This document shows positions 47,329 through 57,865 of a stretch of 64,000 nucleotides of DNA, one piece after another (within the stretch, counting starts at the first letter, position 1; each line of letters starts with the position of its first letter). Source of the stretch: JBBREP01 sp963716525 (GTDB lineage Bacteria; Actinomycetota; Acidimicrobiia; IMCC26256; PALSA-610). The stretch lies in the NCBI GenBank assembly GCA_963716525.1, contig OY970315.1:310001-374000 (forward strand), given 5' to 3'. The notes beneath the pieces were generated by a model. That model was not told the DNA's origin, did no database searches, and was given only the letters and a program-made list of their open reading frames with translations. Position numbers and translations under genes: made by a program.

Positions 47329-47943
47329 ATGGCCATTCCATCGGCGGGCGTGTCGACCAGAGCAACCATCCTCGAAGTCGCCCGGCGCCGGTTCGCCGAG
47401 CACGGGTTCGCGGCCACCCGCCTCAACGACATCGCCGACGAGGTGGGCATCCGTAGGTCGAGCCTCCTGCATCATTTCCCATCCAAGGAGTTGTTGTACC
47501 GGGAAGTCGTGATCGACAGCTTCTCGGACTGGATGCGCCTCGTGGACGAGGCCACCGGCGCCAACGCCCAGGGCGGCTGGCCGCAGGTGGAACGGGTGAT
47601 GCGTGCCGCGTTCCGGTTCTTCGAGCACCATCCCGACTTCGTGCGCATCGTGCGCCGCGAAGCGCTCGACGGCGGACCGATCCTCTCCGAGGAGCTTGCA
47701 CTCGTGCTCAGGCCGCAGTTCGATCGTGGCGCCGCGTTCCTCGAACGAGAGATGGACGCCGGCCGGCTGCGCCGTTACGACGCCCGCCAGCTGATGCTCA
47801 CCGGTTACGGCGCGGTGCTGTCGTACCTGTCCGACGCGCCACTCATCGCCGGGTTGATCGGAGGCGACGCGATGGGCGCCGACGCGCTCGCCCGCCGCCG
47901 CGAGCACGTCCTCGATGTGCTCCGCAACGCGCTCGAGCCCTGA
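47329..47943 (+). CDS. TetR-family transcriptional regulator
   Basis: A 204-residue regulator with an N-terminal helix-turn-helix (STRATILEVARRRFAEHGFA, DIADEVGIRRSSLLHHFPSK) and a helical ligand domain with the segment FFEHHPDFVRIVRREALDGG. The ATG at 47329 is preferred because GAGG lies seven bases upstream; a GTG four codons earlier is possible. Divergent from the desaturase, it probably controls membrane unsaturation and itself, sensing acyl-CoA or fatty acids. The ligand is inferred from context. Confidence 0.87.
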   Translation: MAIPSAGVSTRATILEVARRRFAEHGFAATRLNDIADEVGIRRSSLLHHFPSKELLYREVVIDSFSDWMRLVDEATGANAQGGWPQVERVMRAAFRFFEHHPDFVRIVRREALDGGPILSEELALVLRPQFDRGAAFLEREMDAGRLRRYDARQLMLTGYGAVLSYLSDAPLIAGLIGGDAMGADALARRREHVLDVLRNALEP

Positions 47944-47945
47944 CG

Positions 47946-48031
47946 CTTTGTGTCGCCTTCGGCGACACGGCGAGCTCGCTGCGCACCCGGGTCGCTCCTC
48001 CGTCGTTCCCGGGCTGCTCCGATCGCCGCGC
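47946..48031. repeat. dispersed ~86-bp repeat, copy B, with TTC-loop hairpin
   Basis: Inverted relative to the copy at 50143-50228 and about 85% identical to it. At its left end GTGTCGCC-TTC-GGCGACAC (47950-47968) is a perfect 8-bp stem with a UUCG-type loop, three bases past the TetR gene's end; it could terminate both convergent genes. Confidence 0.85.
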
Positions 48032-48057
48032 CCGAAATCGTGCGCTACTCGAACGCG

Positions 48058-48777
48058 CTACTCGACGTCGAGCGGGGTGACCGGTTCGAGCAGCGCTTTG
48101 GAGTTGTTCGCGGGACGGTTCACCGCGGTGCTGATCGGATAGCACTCGGTCTCGTCGTCGGGCGCCGCCACGAGCATCGCCTGCAGCGCATCAAGGTCGG
48201 CGTTCGCCGGGTCGAGCCATTCGTCGAAGCGCGACGGGTCGAGGATCACAGGCATCCGGTTGTGGATCCTGCCCACCACGTGGTTCGCGTTCGTGGTGAC
48301 GATCGCGCACGAACGCAACCACGGTGCGCCCTCCACCGACTTGTCCCGCCACACCGCGTACACGCCGGCAAACGCGAAGGGGCCCTCACCGTCGGGAGGA
48401 TGAATGAAAAACGGCTGCTTCGTCTTGCGCGCGGGGTCACGCTTCCACTCATAGAAGCCGTCGGCCGGTATGAGGCAGCGCCGCTTGGCGAACGCATTAC
48501 GGAACGCGGGTTTCGTACGGATCGTCTCGGCACGGGCGTTGATCAGCTTGTCGCCGATCTTGACGTCGTCCGCCCACGACGGCACCAGTCCCCATCGCAC
48601 GCGGTCGAGCACGCGCCCGCGTCCCTCACTGCCCGGCCCGGCGCTCGCGACGATCGGCACCTCGGTGCGCGGCGTCACGTTGTAATTGGGATCGCTCTCG
48701 TCGGCGCGCACGTCGTCGACGTCGAGCCGCTCCGCGAGCTCGGCGACGCTCGACGTCGTCACGTACCGTCCGCACAC
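48058..48777 (-). CDS. SRAP-family abasic-site protein (YedK/HMCES)
   Basis: A 239-residue protein that crosslinks to abasic sites in single-stranded DNA. It starts GTG-TGC (MCGRYVTT), so Cys2 becomes the N-terminal nucleophile after Met removal; this fixes the start. Other active-site residues are Asn in KLINARAETI, Glu in PADGFYEWKR and His in RIHNRMPVIL. All are intact. It is not linked to imuB/dnaE2 here; a DUF3052 gene is just upstream on the same strand with an 11-bp gap. Confidence 0.93.
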   Translation of the reverse strand: MCGRYVTTSSVAELAERLDVDDVRADESDPNYNVTPRTEVPIVASAGPGSEGRGRVLDRVRWGLVPSWADDVKIGDKLINARAETIRTKPAFRNAFAKRRCLIPADGFYEWKRDPARKTKQPFFIHPPDGEGPFAFAGVYAVWRDKSVEGAPWLRSCAIVTTNANHVVGRIHNRMPVILDPSRFDEWLDPANADLDALQAMLVAAPDDETECYPISTAVNRPANNSKALLEPVTPLDVE

Positions 48778-48788
48778 AGTCCGAGAAG

Positions 48789-49265
48789 CTAGGACTGGCC
48801 GTTGCGGAGGGCCCCCTGCACCTTGAGCTTCGTCGCCCGTGCCGGGCGGTCGGACAGCCGGTAGACGAACCGCAGTCCCGACCACGTGTCGTCGACCGCG
48901 CACACCCGGTTGTCGACCAGCCCGCCCTTCAGGCCGATCTCTCGCACGATGCGCTCCGTGAGGTCGGTGACCACGCCCGACGCGCGTTTGGGCCACGCGA
49001 TCCAGAGCCCGCCGGCCGCGTCGAGCCCGTTCGCCAGCTTGCCAAACCGGCGCTGCAGCTCCGCCTGGCGGGTGGCGAAGAACAAGATCACGTCGTTGCG
49101 CCCGCGGGCCGAATCGCGGAGCCGAACGCCATCGGGGAGCGCCAGGCGCTCGAGGAAGCCCGGCGGCGGCGAGACCAGGGCGAAGCGGCCGTTCGGCTCG
49201 ACGCCGAGCTTCTTGGGCAATGCAGTGCCCGAGTACCCCGCCACGGCCGCAGTTTCACTCCGCAT
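48789..49265 (-). CDS. DUF3052-family protein
   Basis: A 158-residue protein with the family beginning AGYSGTALPKKLGVEPNGRF, then DVILFFATRQAELQRRFGKL, GLWIAWPKRAS and TERIVREIGLKGGLVDNRVC. DUF3052 proteins are small, cytosolic and of unknown function in actinobacteria. The start at MRSETAAVAG is chosen because the Arg-rich upstream extension is not conserved in character. It is probably cotranscribed with the SRAP gene. The divergent neighbour is the peroxiredoxin gene, with a tandem array between. Confidence 0.82.
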   Translation of the reverse strand: MRSETAAVAGYSGTALPKKLGVEPNGRFALVSPPPGFLERLALPDGVRLRDSARGRNDVILFFATRQAELQRRFGKLANGLDAAGGLWIAWPKRASGVVTDLTERIVREIGLKGGLVDNRVCAVDDTWSGLRFVYRLSDRPARATKLKVQGALRNGQS

Positions 49266-49377
49266 TCGCACGCGCGTGTCAACGCGTTCCCGTTCTCCCG
49301 TACACGACCTGGGAATAACCGACCTCCCGGGTCGACTTTCACGGCGTCGCGACGTAGTCTCGCCCCGAGACCACGCG

Positions 49378-49468
49378 AACGACGAACGGTCACGGCGAAC
49401 GCTCACGGCGAACGCTCACGGCGAACGCTCACGGCGAACGCTCACGACGAACGCTCACGACGAAAGGG
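49378..49468. repeat. 13-bp tandem array upstream of the peroxiredoxin gene
   Basis: Four perfect CACGGCGAACGCT units (from 49391, 49404, 49417, 49430), a fifth CACGACGAACGCT (49443), and degenerate units on each side. The array ends seven bases before the peroxiredoxin ATG, so it is in the leader or promoter. Confidence 0.93.
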
Positions 49469-49475
49469 CACGTGC

Positions 49476-50111
49476 ATGGCACTGCGACTCGGAGACCAGG
49501 CTCCCGACTTCACCGCCGACACCACCGAAGGCACGATCAACCTCTACGACTACCTCGGCGACGGCTGGGGCGTGCTGTTCTCCCACCCGAAGGACTTCAC
49601 GCCGGTCTGCACCACCGAGCTCGGCATGGTGAGCAAGCTGAAGCCGGAGTTCGACAAGCGCAACGTGAAGGTGCTCGGGCTCTCCGTCGACCCGCTCGAC
49701 AGCCACAAGAACTGGGCCGGCGACATCGAGGAGACCCAGGGCTCGGCGCTCAACTTCCCGCTGATCGCCGACTCCGACCACAAGGTCAGCGACCTCTACG
49801 ACATGATCCACCCGAACGCGAACGACACGCTCACCGTCCGTTCGGTGTTCATCATCGGCCCCGACAAGAAGGTGAAGCTCATCATCACGTACCCGGCGTC
49901 GACGGGCCGCAACTTCGACGAGATCCTCCGCGTGATCGACTCGCTGCAACTCACCGCCGGGTACAGCGTCGCCACCCCCGTGAACTGGAAGAACGGCGAC
50001 GACGTGATCATCGCCCCCGCGGTCTCCGACGAGGACGCCAAGACGAAGTTCCCCAAGGGTTGGAAGGCCCTCAAGCCCTACCTCAGGATCACGCCCCAGC
50101 CCAACAAGTAA
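49476..50111 (+). CDS. 1-Cys (Prx6-type) peroxiredoxin
   Basis: A 211-residue thiol peroxidase that reduces H2O2 and organic peroxides in the cytosol. The peroxidatic Cys is in HPKDFTPVCTTELGMVSKLK near residue 45. The long C-terminal Prx6 domain is present (TPVNWKNGDDVIIAPAVSDE, PKGWKALKPYLRITPQP). No resolving Cys is evident in the tail, consistent with 1-Cys enzymes. The leader holds the 13-bp tandem array and a weak AAAGGG ribosome-binding site. A strong hairpin follows the stop. Confidence 0.93.
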   Translation: MALRLGDQAPDFTADTTEGTINLYDYLGDGWGVLFSHPKDFTPVCTTELGMVSKLKPEFDKRNVKVLGLSVDPLDSHKNWAGDIEETQGSALNFPLIADSDHKVSDLYDMIHPNANDTLTVRSVFIIGPDKKVKLIITYPASTGRNFDEILRVIDSLQLTAGYSVATPVNWKNGDDVIIAPAVSDEDAKTKFPKGWKALKPYLRITPQPNK

Positions 50112-50121
50112 CCGAGCCCTC

Positions 50122-50158
50122 GCTCCGGTCGCCCGCGTGCAAGCGCGGCGACCGGAGC
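50122..50158 (+). terminator. hairpin terminator after the peroxiredoxin gene
   Basis: Perfect 12-bp arms GCTCCGGTCGCC and GGCGACCGGAGC with a 13-nt loop, beginning 11 bases after the stop codon. No T-tract follows. It overlaps the left part of a dispersed repeat. Confidence 0.6.
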
Positions 50159-50228
50159 AGCCCGGGAGCGACCGAATAGCGCGATGGGTGCGCAGGGAGC
50201 TCGCCGTGGCGCCGCAGGCGACACAAGG
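50143..50228. repeat. dispersed ~86-bp repeat, copy A
   Basis: About 85% identical to the inverted copy at 47946-48031 (shared blocks GGAGCAGCCCGGGA, GGTGCGCAG and GAGCTCGCCGTG) and more distantly to 44118-44203. It lies between two convergent genes. Confidence 0.85.
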
Positions 50229-50239
50229 CCTCGACGGGC

Positions 50240-51139
50240 CTAGACGTCGAGGAAGCGGTACAGCCCGATCATGGCGCTCACGAGGCCGACGAGGGCGCTA
50301 CCGATCAGCACCACGAGGCCGAACCACATGGCGTCGCCCGACACGAGCTCGAAGCCCTTGAGCACGAGGAACGAGCCGCCGGTCTTGCTGTTCATGCCGT
50401 TGAACACGCTACGGGCCACGAAGGTGAGGCCGAAGGCGATGCCGCCGCCGATGACGCCCTGCACGATCCCCTCGGCGAGGAACGGCACCCGCACGAAGAG
50501 GTTCGACGCGCCGACGAGCTTCATGACCTCGATCTCGCGCCGGCGTGCGTAGGTGGCGAGCCGTACCGTCATCACCACGAGGAACACCGACGCGACGGTG
50601 AGCGCGAGCGCCACGACGCTCAGGATCGCGCGGATGCGGTTCACGTCGCGGAAGTACGGCTGGATGAACCGAGCCGGCGTGTTCACGTTCGTCACGCCGG
50701 GTCGCCCGGTGAACTGGCGTGCGATGTTCTCCACCTGCGTCGCGTCGCGCAACGCCACCCGGTACGACACCGGCAGGTCGCTCGGCTTCACATCGAGCAA
50801 CGCGTCGGGATCGTCCTGGAACAGCTTCTTGGCTTCCGCGTACGCCGCCTTGTGGTCGAGATACCGGTAGCTCTTCACCTCGCCCGATCGCTTCAGCTCG
50901 TCGAGCGACTGTTTCACCGCGTCGACCTCGGCCTTGATCTCGGGCACGCGGAAGAAGACCTCGAGCTGCACGTCGGCGCGCACCTTCGCGGCGGCACGGT
51001 CGTTGCCGCGAATGAAGAGCAGCATGGAACTCACGATCGTGGCGCCGATCGCGATGGTGATGATGCCCGACACCGTCATCATCACGTTGCGGCGCAGCGA
51101 GATCAGCGTCTCGCGCACGAAATAGGCCAGATGTGACAC
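50240..51139 (-). CDS. ftsX: cell division protein FtsX
   Basis: A 299-residue permease-like protein of the FtsEX complex, which activates peptidoglycan hydrolases at the septum. It begins MSHLAYFVRETLISLRRNVM, has one N-terminal helix, an extracellular domain of about 115 residues (RADVQLEVFFRVPEIKAEVD onward), and three C-terminal helices with the conserved RRREIEVMKLVGASNLFVRV. It lies two bases after ftsE. The smpB gene that often follows in actinobacteria is absent; a repeat region and the convergent peroxiredoxin gene follow instead. Confidence 0.95.
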   Translation of the reverse strand: MSHLAYFVRETLISLRRNVMMTVSGIITIAIGATIVSSMLLFIRGNDRAAAKVRADVQLEVFFRVPEIKAEVDAVKQSLDELKRSGEVKSYRYLDHKAAYAEAKKLFQDDPDALLDVKPSDLPVSYRVALRDATQVENIARQFTGRPGVTNVNTPARFIQPYFRDVNRIRAILSVVALALTVASVFLVVMTVRLATYARRREIEVMKLVGASNLFVRVPFLAEGIVQGVIGGGIAFGLTFVARSVFNGMNSKTGGSFLVLKGFELVSGDAMWFGLVVLIGSALVGLVSAMIGLYRFLDV

Positions 51140-51141
51140 GG

Positions 51142-51828
51142 TTACGAACCCACGCCGTAGATGCCGCGCGACTGGTCGCGCACGAGCACGCCGCGATCGA
51201 GCTCGAGCACGCGCCGGCGCATCGCGTCGACGATCCGCTGGTCGTGGGTGGCCATCACGACCGTTGTGCCGGTGCGGTTGATCCGGTCGAGCAGCTTCAT
51301 GATGTCGACGGTGGTGGCCGGATCGAGGTTGCCGGTCGGCTCGTCGGCGAGGAGGATCAGCGGGCGGTTGACGAACGCCCGGGCGATCGACACACGCTGC
51401 TGCTCACCGCCGGACAGCTCCTCGGGGAAGTTCTCCTGCTTGCCGGAGAGACCCACGAGGTCGAGGATCTTCGGCACCTTCTGGCGCACCGCGCTCTTCG
51501 GCTGCCCGGTGACCTCCACCGCGAACGCGACGTTCTCGTGCACAGTCTTGTTCGGCAGCAGCTTGTAGTCCTGGAACACCGTGCCGATGTTGCGGCGGAG
51601 CTGTGGCACCTTCCAGTTCGGCATGCGACTGATGTCGCGCCCCGCGATCAAGATCTCGCCACTCGTGGCCACCTCGTCGCGCAGCAGCAACTTGAGCATG
51701 GTCGACTTGCCGGAACCCGACGGACCGATGAGAAAGACGAACTCGCCCTTTTGGATCTCGAGTGACACGTCGCGCACGGCGACGGTGTCGGGCGAATACG
51801 TCTTGTGGACGTGCGTGAAACGGATCAT
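51142..51828 (-). CDS. ftsE: cell division ATP-binding protein FtsE
   Basis: A 228-residue ABC ATPase that drives FtsX. Walker A GPSGSGKSTMLKLLL, signature LSGGEQQRVSIARAFVNRP and Walker B LILLADEPTGNLDP are all canonical, and the N-terminus MIRFTHVHKTYSPDTVAVRD is typical. It sits between prfB and ftsX in the conserved actinobacterial order. Confidence 0.96.
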   Translation of the reverse strand: MIRFTHVHKTYSPDTVAVRDVSLEIQKGEFVFLIGPSGSGKSTMLKLLLRDEVATSGEILIAGRDISRMPNWKVPQLRRNIGTVFQDYKLLPNKTVHENVAFAVEVTGQPKSAVRQKVPKILDLVGLSGKQENFPEELSGGEQQRVSIARAFVNRPLILLADEPTGNLDPATTVDIMKLLDRINRTGTTVVMATHDQRIVDAMRRRVLELDRGVLVRDQSRGIYGVGS

Positions 51829-51858
51829 GTGAAGGCAGGAAAGCTAGTACGCCGGCCC

Positions 51859-52962
51859 TCACACGCTCTCGCGCCGCTGGTGATGCAGCCACGACGTGAT
51901 GAAGTCGTCGATGTCACCGTCGAGCACCGCTTCGACGTTGCCGGTCTCGTACCGGGTGCGCTCATCCTTCACGAGCTGGTACGGCGCAAGCGTGTACGTG
52001 CGGATCTGGTTGCCGAAGGCCACCTCACTCTTCTCCCCCGAGATACGGTCGAGTTCGGCCTGACGCTCTGCGCGCGCGAGGTCGGCGAGCTTGGCCGCGA
52101 GGATCTGCATTGCCTTCGCGCGGTTCTGGATCTGGCTACGTTCGTTCTGGCACGACACGACGACCCCGGTGGGCAGGTGGGTGATGCGCACCGCGCTGTC
52201 GGTGACATTCACATGCTGACCGCCGGCGCCCGACGAACGGAACGTGTCGATGCGCAAATCTTCTTCCTTGATCTCGGGCGCTTCCTCGACGTCGAGCACG
52301 GGCACGACGTCGAGCGACGCGAACGCGGTCTGGCGGCGGGCGTTGGAGTCGAACGGCGAGATGCGGATGAGTCGGTGCGTACCCTTCTCGCCCCGAAGCT
52401 TGCCGTACGCGTAACGGCCCCTGACGATGAACGTGGCCGACGTGATGCCCGCCTCCTGTCCCTCGTTGCGATCGTCGAGCTCGACGCTGTAGCCGGAGCG
52501 CTGCGCCCAGCGGGTGTACATGCGCAGCAGCATGTCGGCCCAGTCCTGCGCATCGGTGCCGCCGGCGCCCGAGTTCACGAGACAGATCGCGTCGCGCTCG
52601 TCGTTCTCGCCCGTGAAGAGCGCGCGCAGCTCGAGCTGGTCAAGCGCGCGCTCGAGCTCGACCGCGTCCTTGTCGATCGTGACCTCTTCGGAATCGTCAC
52701 GCTCTTCGCGCGCCAGCTCGAACAGCGTCTCCAGATCGGAGATCTTCCTGTCGAGCTCGCCGACCAGCTCGATGTCGTCGCGCAGGCGCGCCATCTCGGT
52801 GGTGACGGCGCGGGCGCGGTCCTGGTCGTCCCACAGGTCGGGTTTGCTCGCTTCGGTCTGGAGCTCGGCGAGCCGCTGCTCGAGCGCGTCGACGCGCAGG
52901 TATGAGCGCGCGTCATCGACACGCCGCCGCAGATCGCCCAGTTGCTCGGAAAAATCACGCAC
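51859..52962 (-). CDS. prfB: peptide chain release factor 2
   Basis: A 367-residue class I release factor for UGA and UAA stops. It has the recognition segment RISPFDSNARRQTAFASLDV (SPF tripeptide) and the catalytic RSSGAGGQHVNVTDSAVRIT (GGQ). The frame is continuous from ATG, so the programmed +1 frameshift of enterobacterial prfB is not used here. Only three bases separate it from secA. Confidence 0.97.
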   Translation of the reverse strand: MRDFSEQLGDLRRRVDDARSYLRVDALEQRLAELQTEASKPDLWDDQDRARAVTTEMARLRDDIELVGELDRKISDLETLFELAREERDDSEEVTIDKDAVELERALDQLELRALFTGENDERDAICLVNSGAGGTDAQDWADMLLRMYTRWAQRSGYSVELDDRNEGQEAGITSATFIVRGRYAYGKLRGEKGTHRLIRISPFDSNARRQTAFASLDVVPVLDVEEAPEIKEEDLRIDTFRSSGAGGQHVNVTDSAVRITHLPTGVVVSCQNERSQIQNRAKAMQILAAKLADLARAERQAELDRISGEKSEVAFGNQIRTYTLAPYQLVKDERTRYETGNVEAVLDGDIDDFITSWLHHQRRESV

Positions 52963-52965
52963 GCG

Positions 52966-55722
<2,757 letters not shown>

Positions 55723-55734
55723 GTCGAAGCCAGG

Positions 55735-56310
55735 CTAGTTCGGGGTAGTTGTCAGCCGGTCGTCGCTCGGCGCCGTTGCGGCGGCGTCCGATCCGGCCAC
55801 CACCTCACTGCCGGCGGCCCGCGCACGGCGCCCACTGCGGATCTTGGCGCGCGCCGCGCGCAGCGCGAATGTGCCGGTCACGAGCACCACACCGGCGACG
55901 ATCACGAACACGACGGTCGGCAGGCGCCCGCCGCCCATCACGAAGATCGACAGGTCGGGTGCGACGAACGCGACTGCGGCCACGATCGTCCACTGGCGCG
56001 CCGCCGCCCAGCGACGGTCGATCGCCGCGGTCGTGGCGCGCGCCGTGCCGAAGCCGAGCGGTACCGATGTCGTCGCGTCGATGGCGCCGTAGATCCAGGG
56101 GTTCACGCCGTAGCGCGAGAGGGTGAGGCCGACCACCACCGCCCGCCCGACGCCGTAGAGCACCGTGAGCACGACCCATACGATCTCGACCCGGCGCCGC
56201 CGGCGGTGCCGGGCGGCCGAGATCTCCGGACGTACGCCGGGCTGGTCGTGCCTCTTGTTCGCTTCGATCACGGCCCGCCGGCCTTCCTTGCTGCGCTCGG
56301 CTGAGATCAC
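55735..56310 (-). CDS. integral membrane protein of unknown function
   Basis: A 191-residue protein with a basic N-terminus (RHRRRRRVEIVWVVLTVLYG) and about four hydrophobic segments, including AAVAFVAPDLSIFVMGGGRL and TVVFVIVAGVVLVTGTFALR. The region VNPWIYGAIDATTSVPLGFG is polar-rich between helices. No family is recognised with confidence. It lies 12 bp upstream of secA on the same strand, so it may be the first gene of that operon. The tail is hydrophilic. Confidence 0.65.
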   Translation of the reverse strand: MISAERSKEGRRAVIEANKRHDQPGVRPEISAARHRRRRRVEIVWVVLTVLYGVGRAVVVGLTLSRYGVNPWIYGAIDATTSVPLGFGTARATTAAIDRRWAAARQWTIVAAVAFVAPDLSIFVMGGGRLPTVVFVIVAGVVLVTGTFALRAARAKIRSGRRARAAGSEVVAGSDAAATAPSDDRLTTTPN

Positions 56311-56360
56311 GGTAGTTCCCGCTCAGCCCGCCGCAGGTGGCGCCGATCGGGACAATTACC

Positions 56361-57147
56361 ATGGTTCACCCACCGACAGTCAGCGCGCCGCCGAGGACGC
56401 CCGTGTACACACAACGTGAGATCCGCGCCGGATGGGTACTGCACGTGTTCACCGCGAGCGGGGTCATCGTGGGCCTGCTCGGCCTGCAGTCGACCGTGGA
56501 AGGCCATGCCCGCGCCGCGATCCTGTGGCTCGTGGTCGCGATGCTGATGGACGGCATCGACGGTCCGATCGCTCGCAAGATCAACGTGCACCACGCGATC
56601 CCGCACATCGACGGGAACACGCTCGATCTGATCGTCGACTACTTCACGTGCACGATCGTGCCGGTGGCGTTCCTCGACAAGTTCCAGGTGCTGCCGGACA
56701 ACACGATCGCGCTCACCAGCTTCGCGATCCTGCTCACCGGCGCGCTCTGGATGGCCCGCACCGACATGGAAACCGCCGACCGCTGGTTCCGCGGCTTCCC
56801 CGCCGAGTGGAACATGATCATCCCCACCCTGTTCCTGCTCAATGCGAACCGGTGGGTGAACCTGTCGATCTGCTGGCTGCTCTGCCTACTCACGATGACG
56901 ATGCGCGTGGAGTTCCCGCATCCCGTGTCGGTGCGCGAGAAGCGGCCGATGTCGCTCGTCGCGATGGCAGTGTGGATCGGCGCCATGGTGACGCTCGCGA
57001 TCGAGCAGGAGCGCCAGAACCGCGGCCTACGCCGCGCTGTTCGTGCTCGCACCGCTGTGGACGGTGTACATGGTGGTCGACCGTTTGCGGCGCAACCGCG
57101 CCGCGCTCAACCGGATCAGCTCGGAGGCGGCGTCCGCGCCGCAGTGA
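56361..57147 (+). CDS. pcs: phosphatidylcholine synthase (CDP-alcohol phosphotransferase family), one frameshift
   Basis: About 261 residues after correction. Pcs condenses CDP-diacylglycerol with choline at the membrane. The start region AGWVLHVFTASGVIVGLLGL is typical, and the catalytic motif is MDGIDGPIARKINVHHAIPH followed by IDGNTLDLIVDYFT, the Pcs form with widened Asp spacing. At 57018-57025 an extra C (AACCGCGG for AACGCGG) shifts the frame; the end continues as AAYAALFVLAPLWTVYMVVD to a TGA at 57145. The 3' end overlaps the convergent comF-like gene by 32 bp. Confidence 0.85.
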
Positions 57148-57754
57148 GCGCGTCGACCCGGCCGGCGCCATGGAGTGCACTCGCCGCGGCCCGCAGCGTC
57201 GCCCCGGTGGTGGCGACGTCGTCGACGACGAGCACGCGCCGCGGTGCGGGTTCGATCCCGACCGCACGCGCGGGCACTGACAGCGGCGCGAAGCGAGGGC
57301 CGTCGCGCCGCTCCCGCGCCGTGCGCCCGGTCTGCGGTGCACCGTCGACTCGCCGGAGCAGCGGCCGGCACGGCACGCGCAGCTCCCGCCCGACGCGGCG
57401 CGCGAGGACCGCAGCATGGTCGAACCCGCGCTCGCGCCGGCGCGCCGGCGTGGTGGGCGCCCACGTGACCACGTCGGGCCGGTCGATCCCCGCGGCGCGA
57501 GCGGCGCCGGCCGCCTGCCCCGCGAGCCACGCCAGCGCGTACCGCTCGTCGCGGTACTTCACCCGCGCGATCAACTCCCGGACCACGCCCTCGTAGGCGA
57601 ACGGCGCGGCCCAGCGGTGGACGCCCGCGGGGGCGGGGAGCGCGACCGCCGGCCGCACCATGCGCAGGCACTCGTCGCACACGGGCGCGCCGCGGCGCCC
57701 GCAGCGAGGGCAGGCCACGGGGAACAGCGCGCCGGCGATCGTCTGGAGCAGCAC
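57116..57754 (-). CDS. ComF-family phosphoribosyltransferase-like protein
   Basis: A 212-residue protein starting at GTG. An N-terminal zinc ribbon (FPVACPRCGRRGAPVCDECL) is followed by the type I phosphoribosyltransferase fold with the PRPP loop RVLVVDDVATTGATLRAAAS. ComF proteins take part in DNA uptake in competent bacteria, but homologues occur widely without competence genes; no other com genes are in the window. Length is normal. Confidence 0.88.
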   Translation of the reverse strand: MLLQTIAGALFPVACPRCGRRGAPVCDECLRMVRPAVALPAPAGVHRWAAPFAYEGVVRELIARVKYRDERYALAWLAGQAAGAARAAGIDRPDVVTWAPTTPARRRERGFDHAAVLARRVGRELRVPCRPLLRRVDGAPQTGRTARERRDGPRFAPLSVPARAVGIEPAPRRVLVVDDVATTGATLRAAASALHGAGRVDALTAARTPPPS

Positions 57755-57783
57755 ACGCCGACGGTACGAGCCACCTGCGACAG

Positions 57784-57865
57784 TCAGGCGAGCAGGTTCA
57801 GGCGAGCAGGTTCAGGCGAGCAGGTGAGCAGGTCAAGGCGAGCAGGTTCAGGCGAGCAGGTTCAG
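57784..57865. repeat. 14-bp tandem array at the 3' end of the SDR gene
   Basis: The unit TCAGGCGAGCAGGT recurs about five times with one irregular spacer. One copy (57848-57861) includes the stop and final residues of the SDR gene (NLLA-stop on the minus strand); the others are downstream duplicates of that gene end. Confidence 0.88.

Noticed and set aside
49266..49406. Longer start for the DUF3052 gene reaching 49406
   Set aside because: The added residues are Arg/Ser-rich, extend toward the tandem array and precede the conserved AGYSGT opening without family character.
51859..52962. Programmed frameshift in prfB
   Set aside because: The reading frame is uninterrupted from its ATG, with no in-frame TGA near codon 25.
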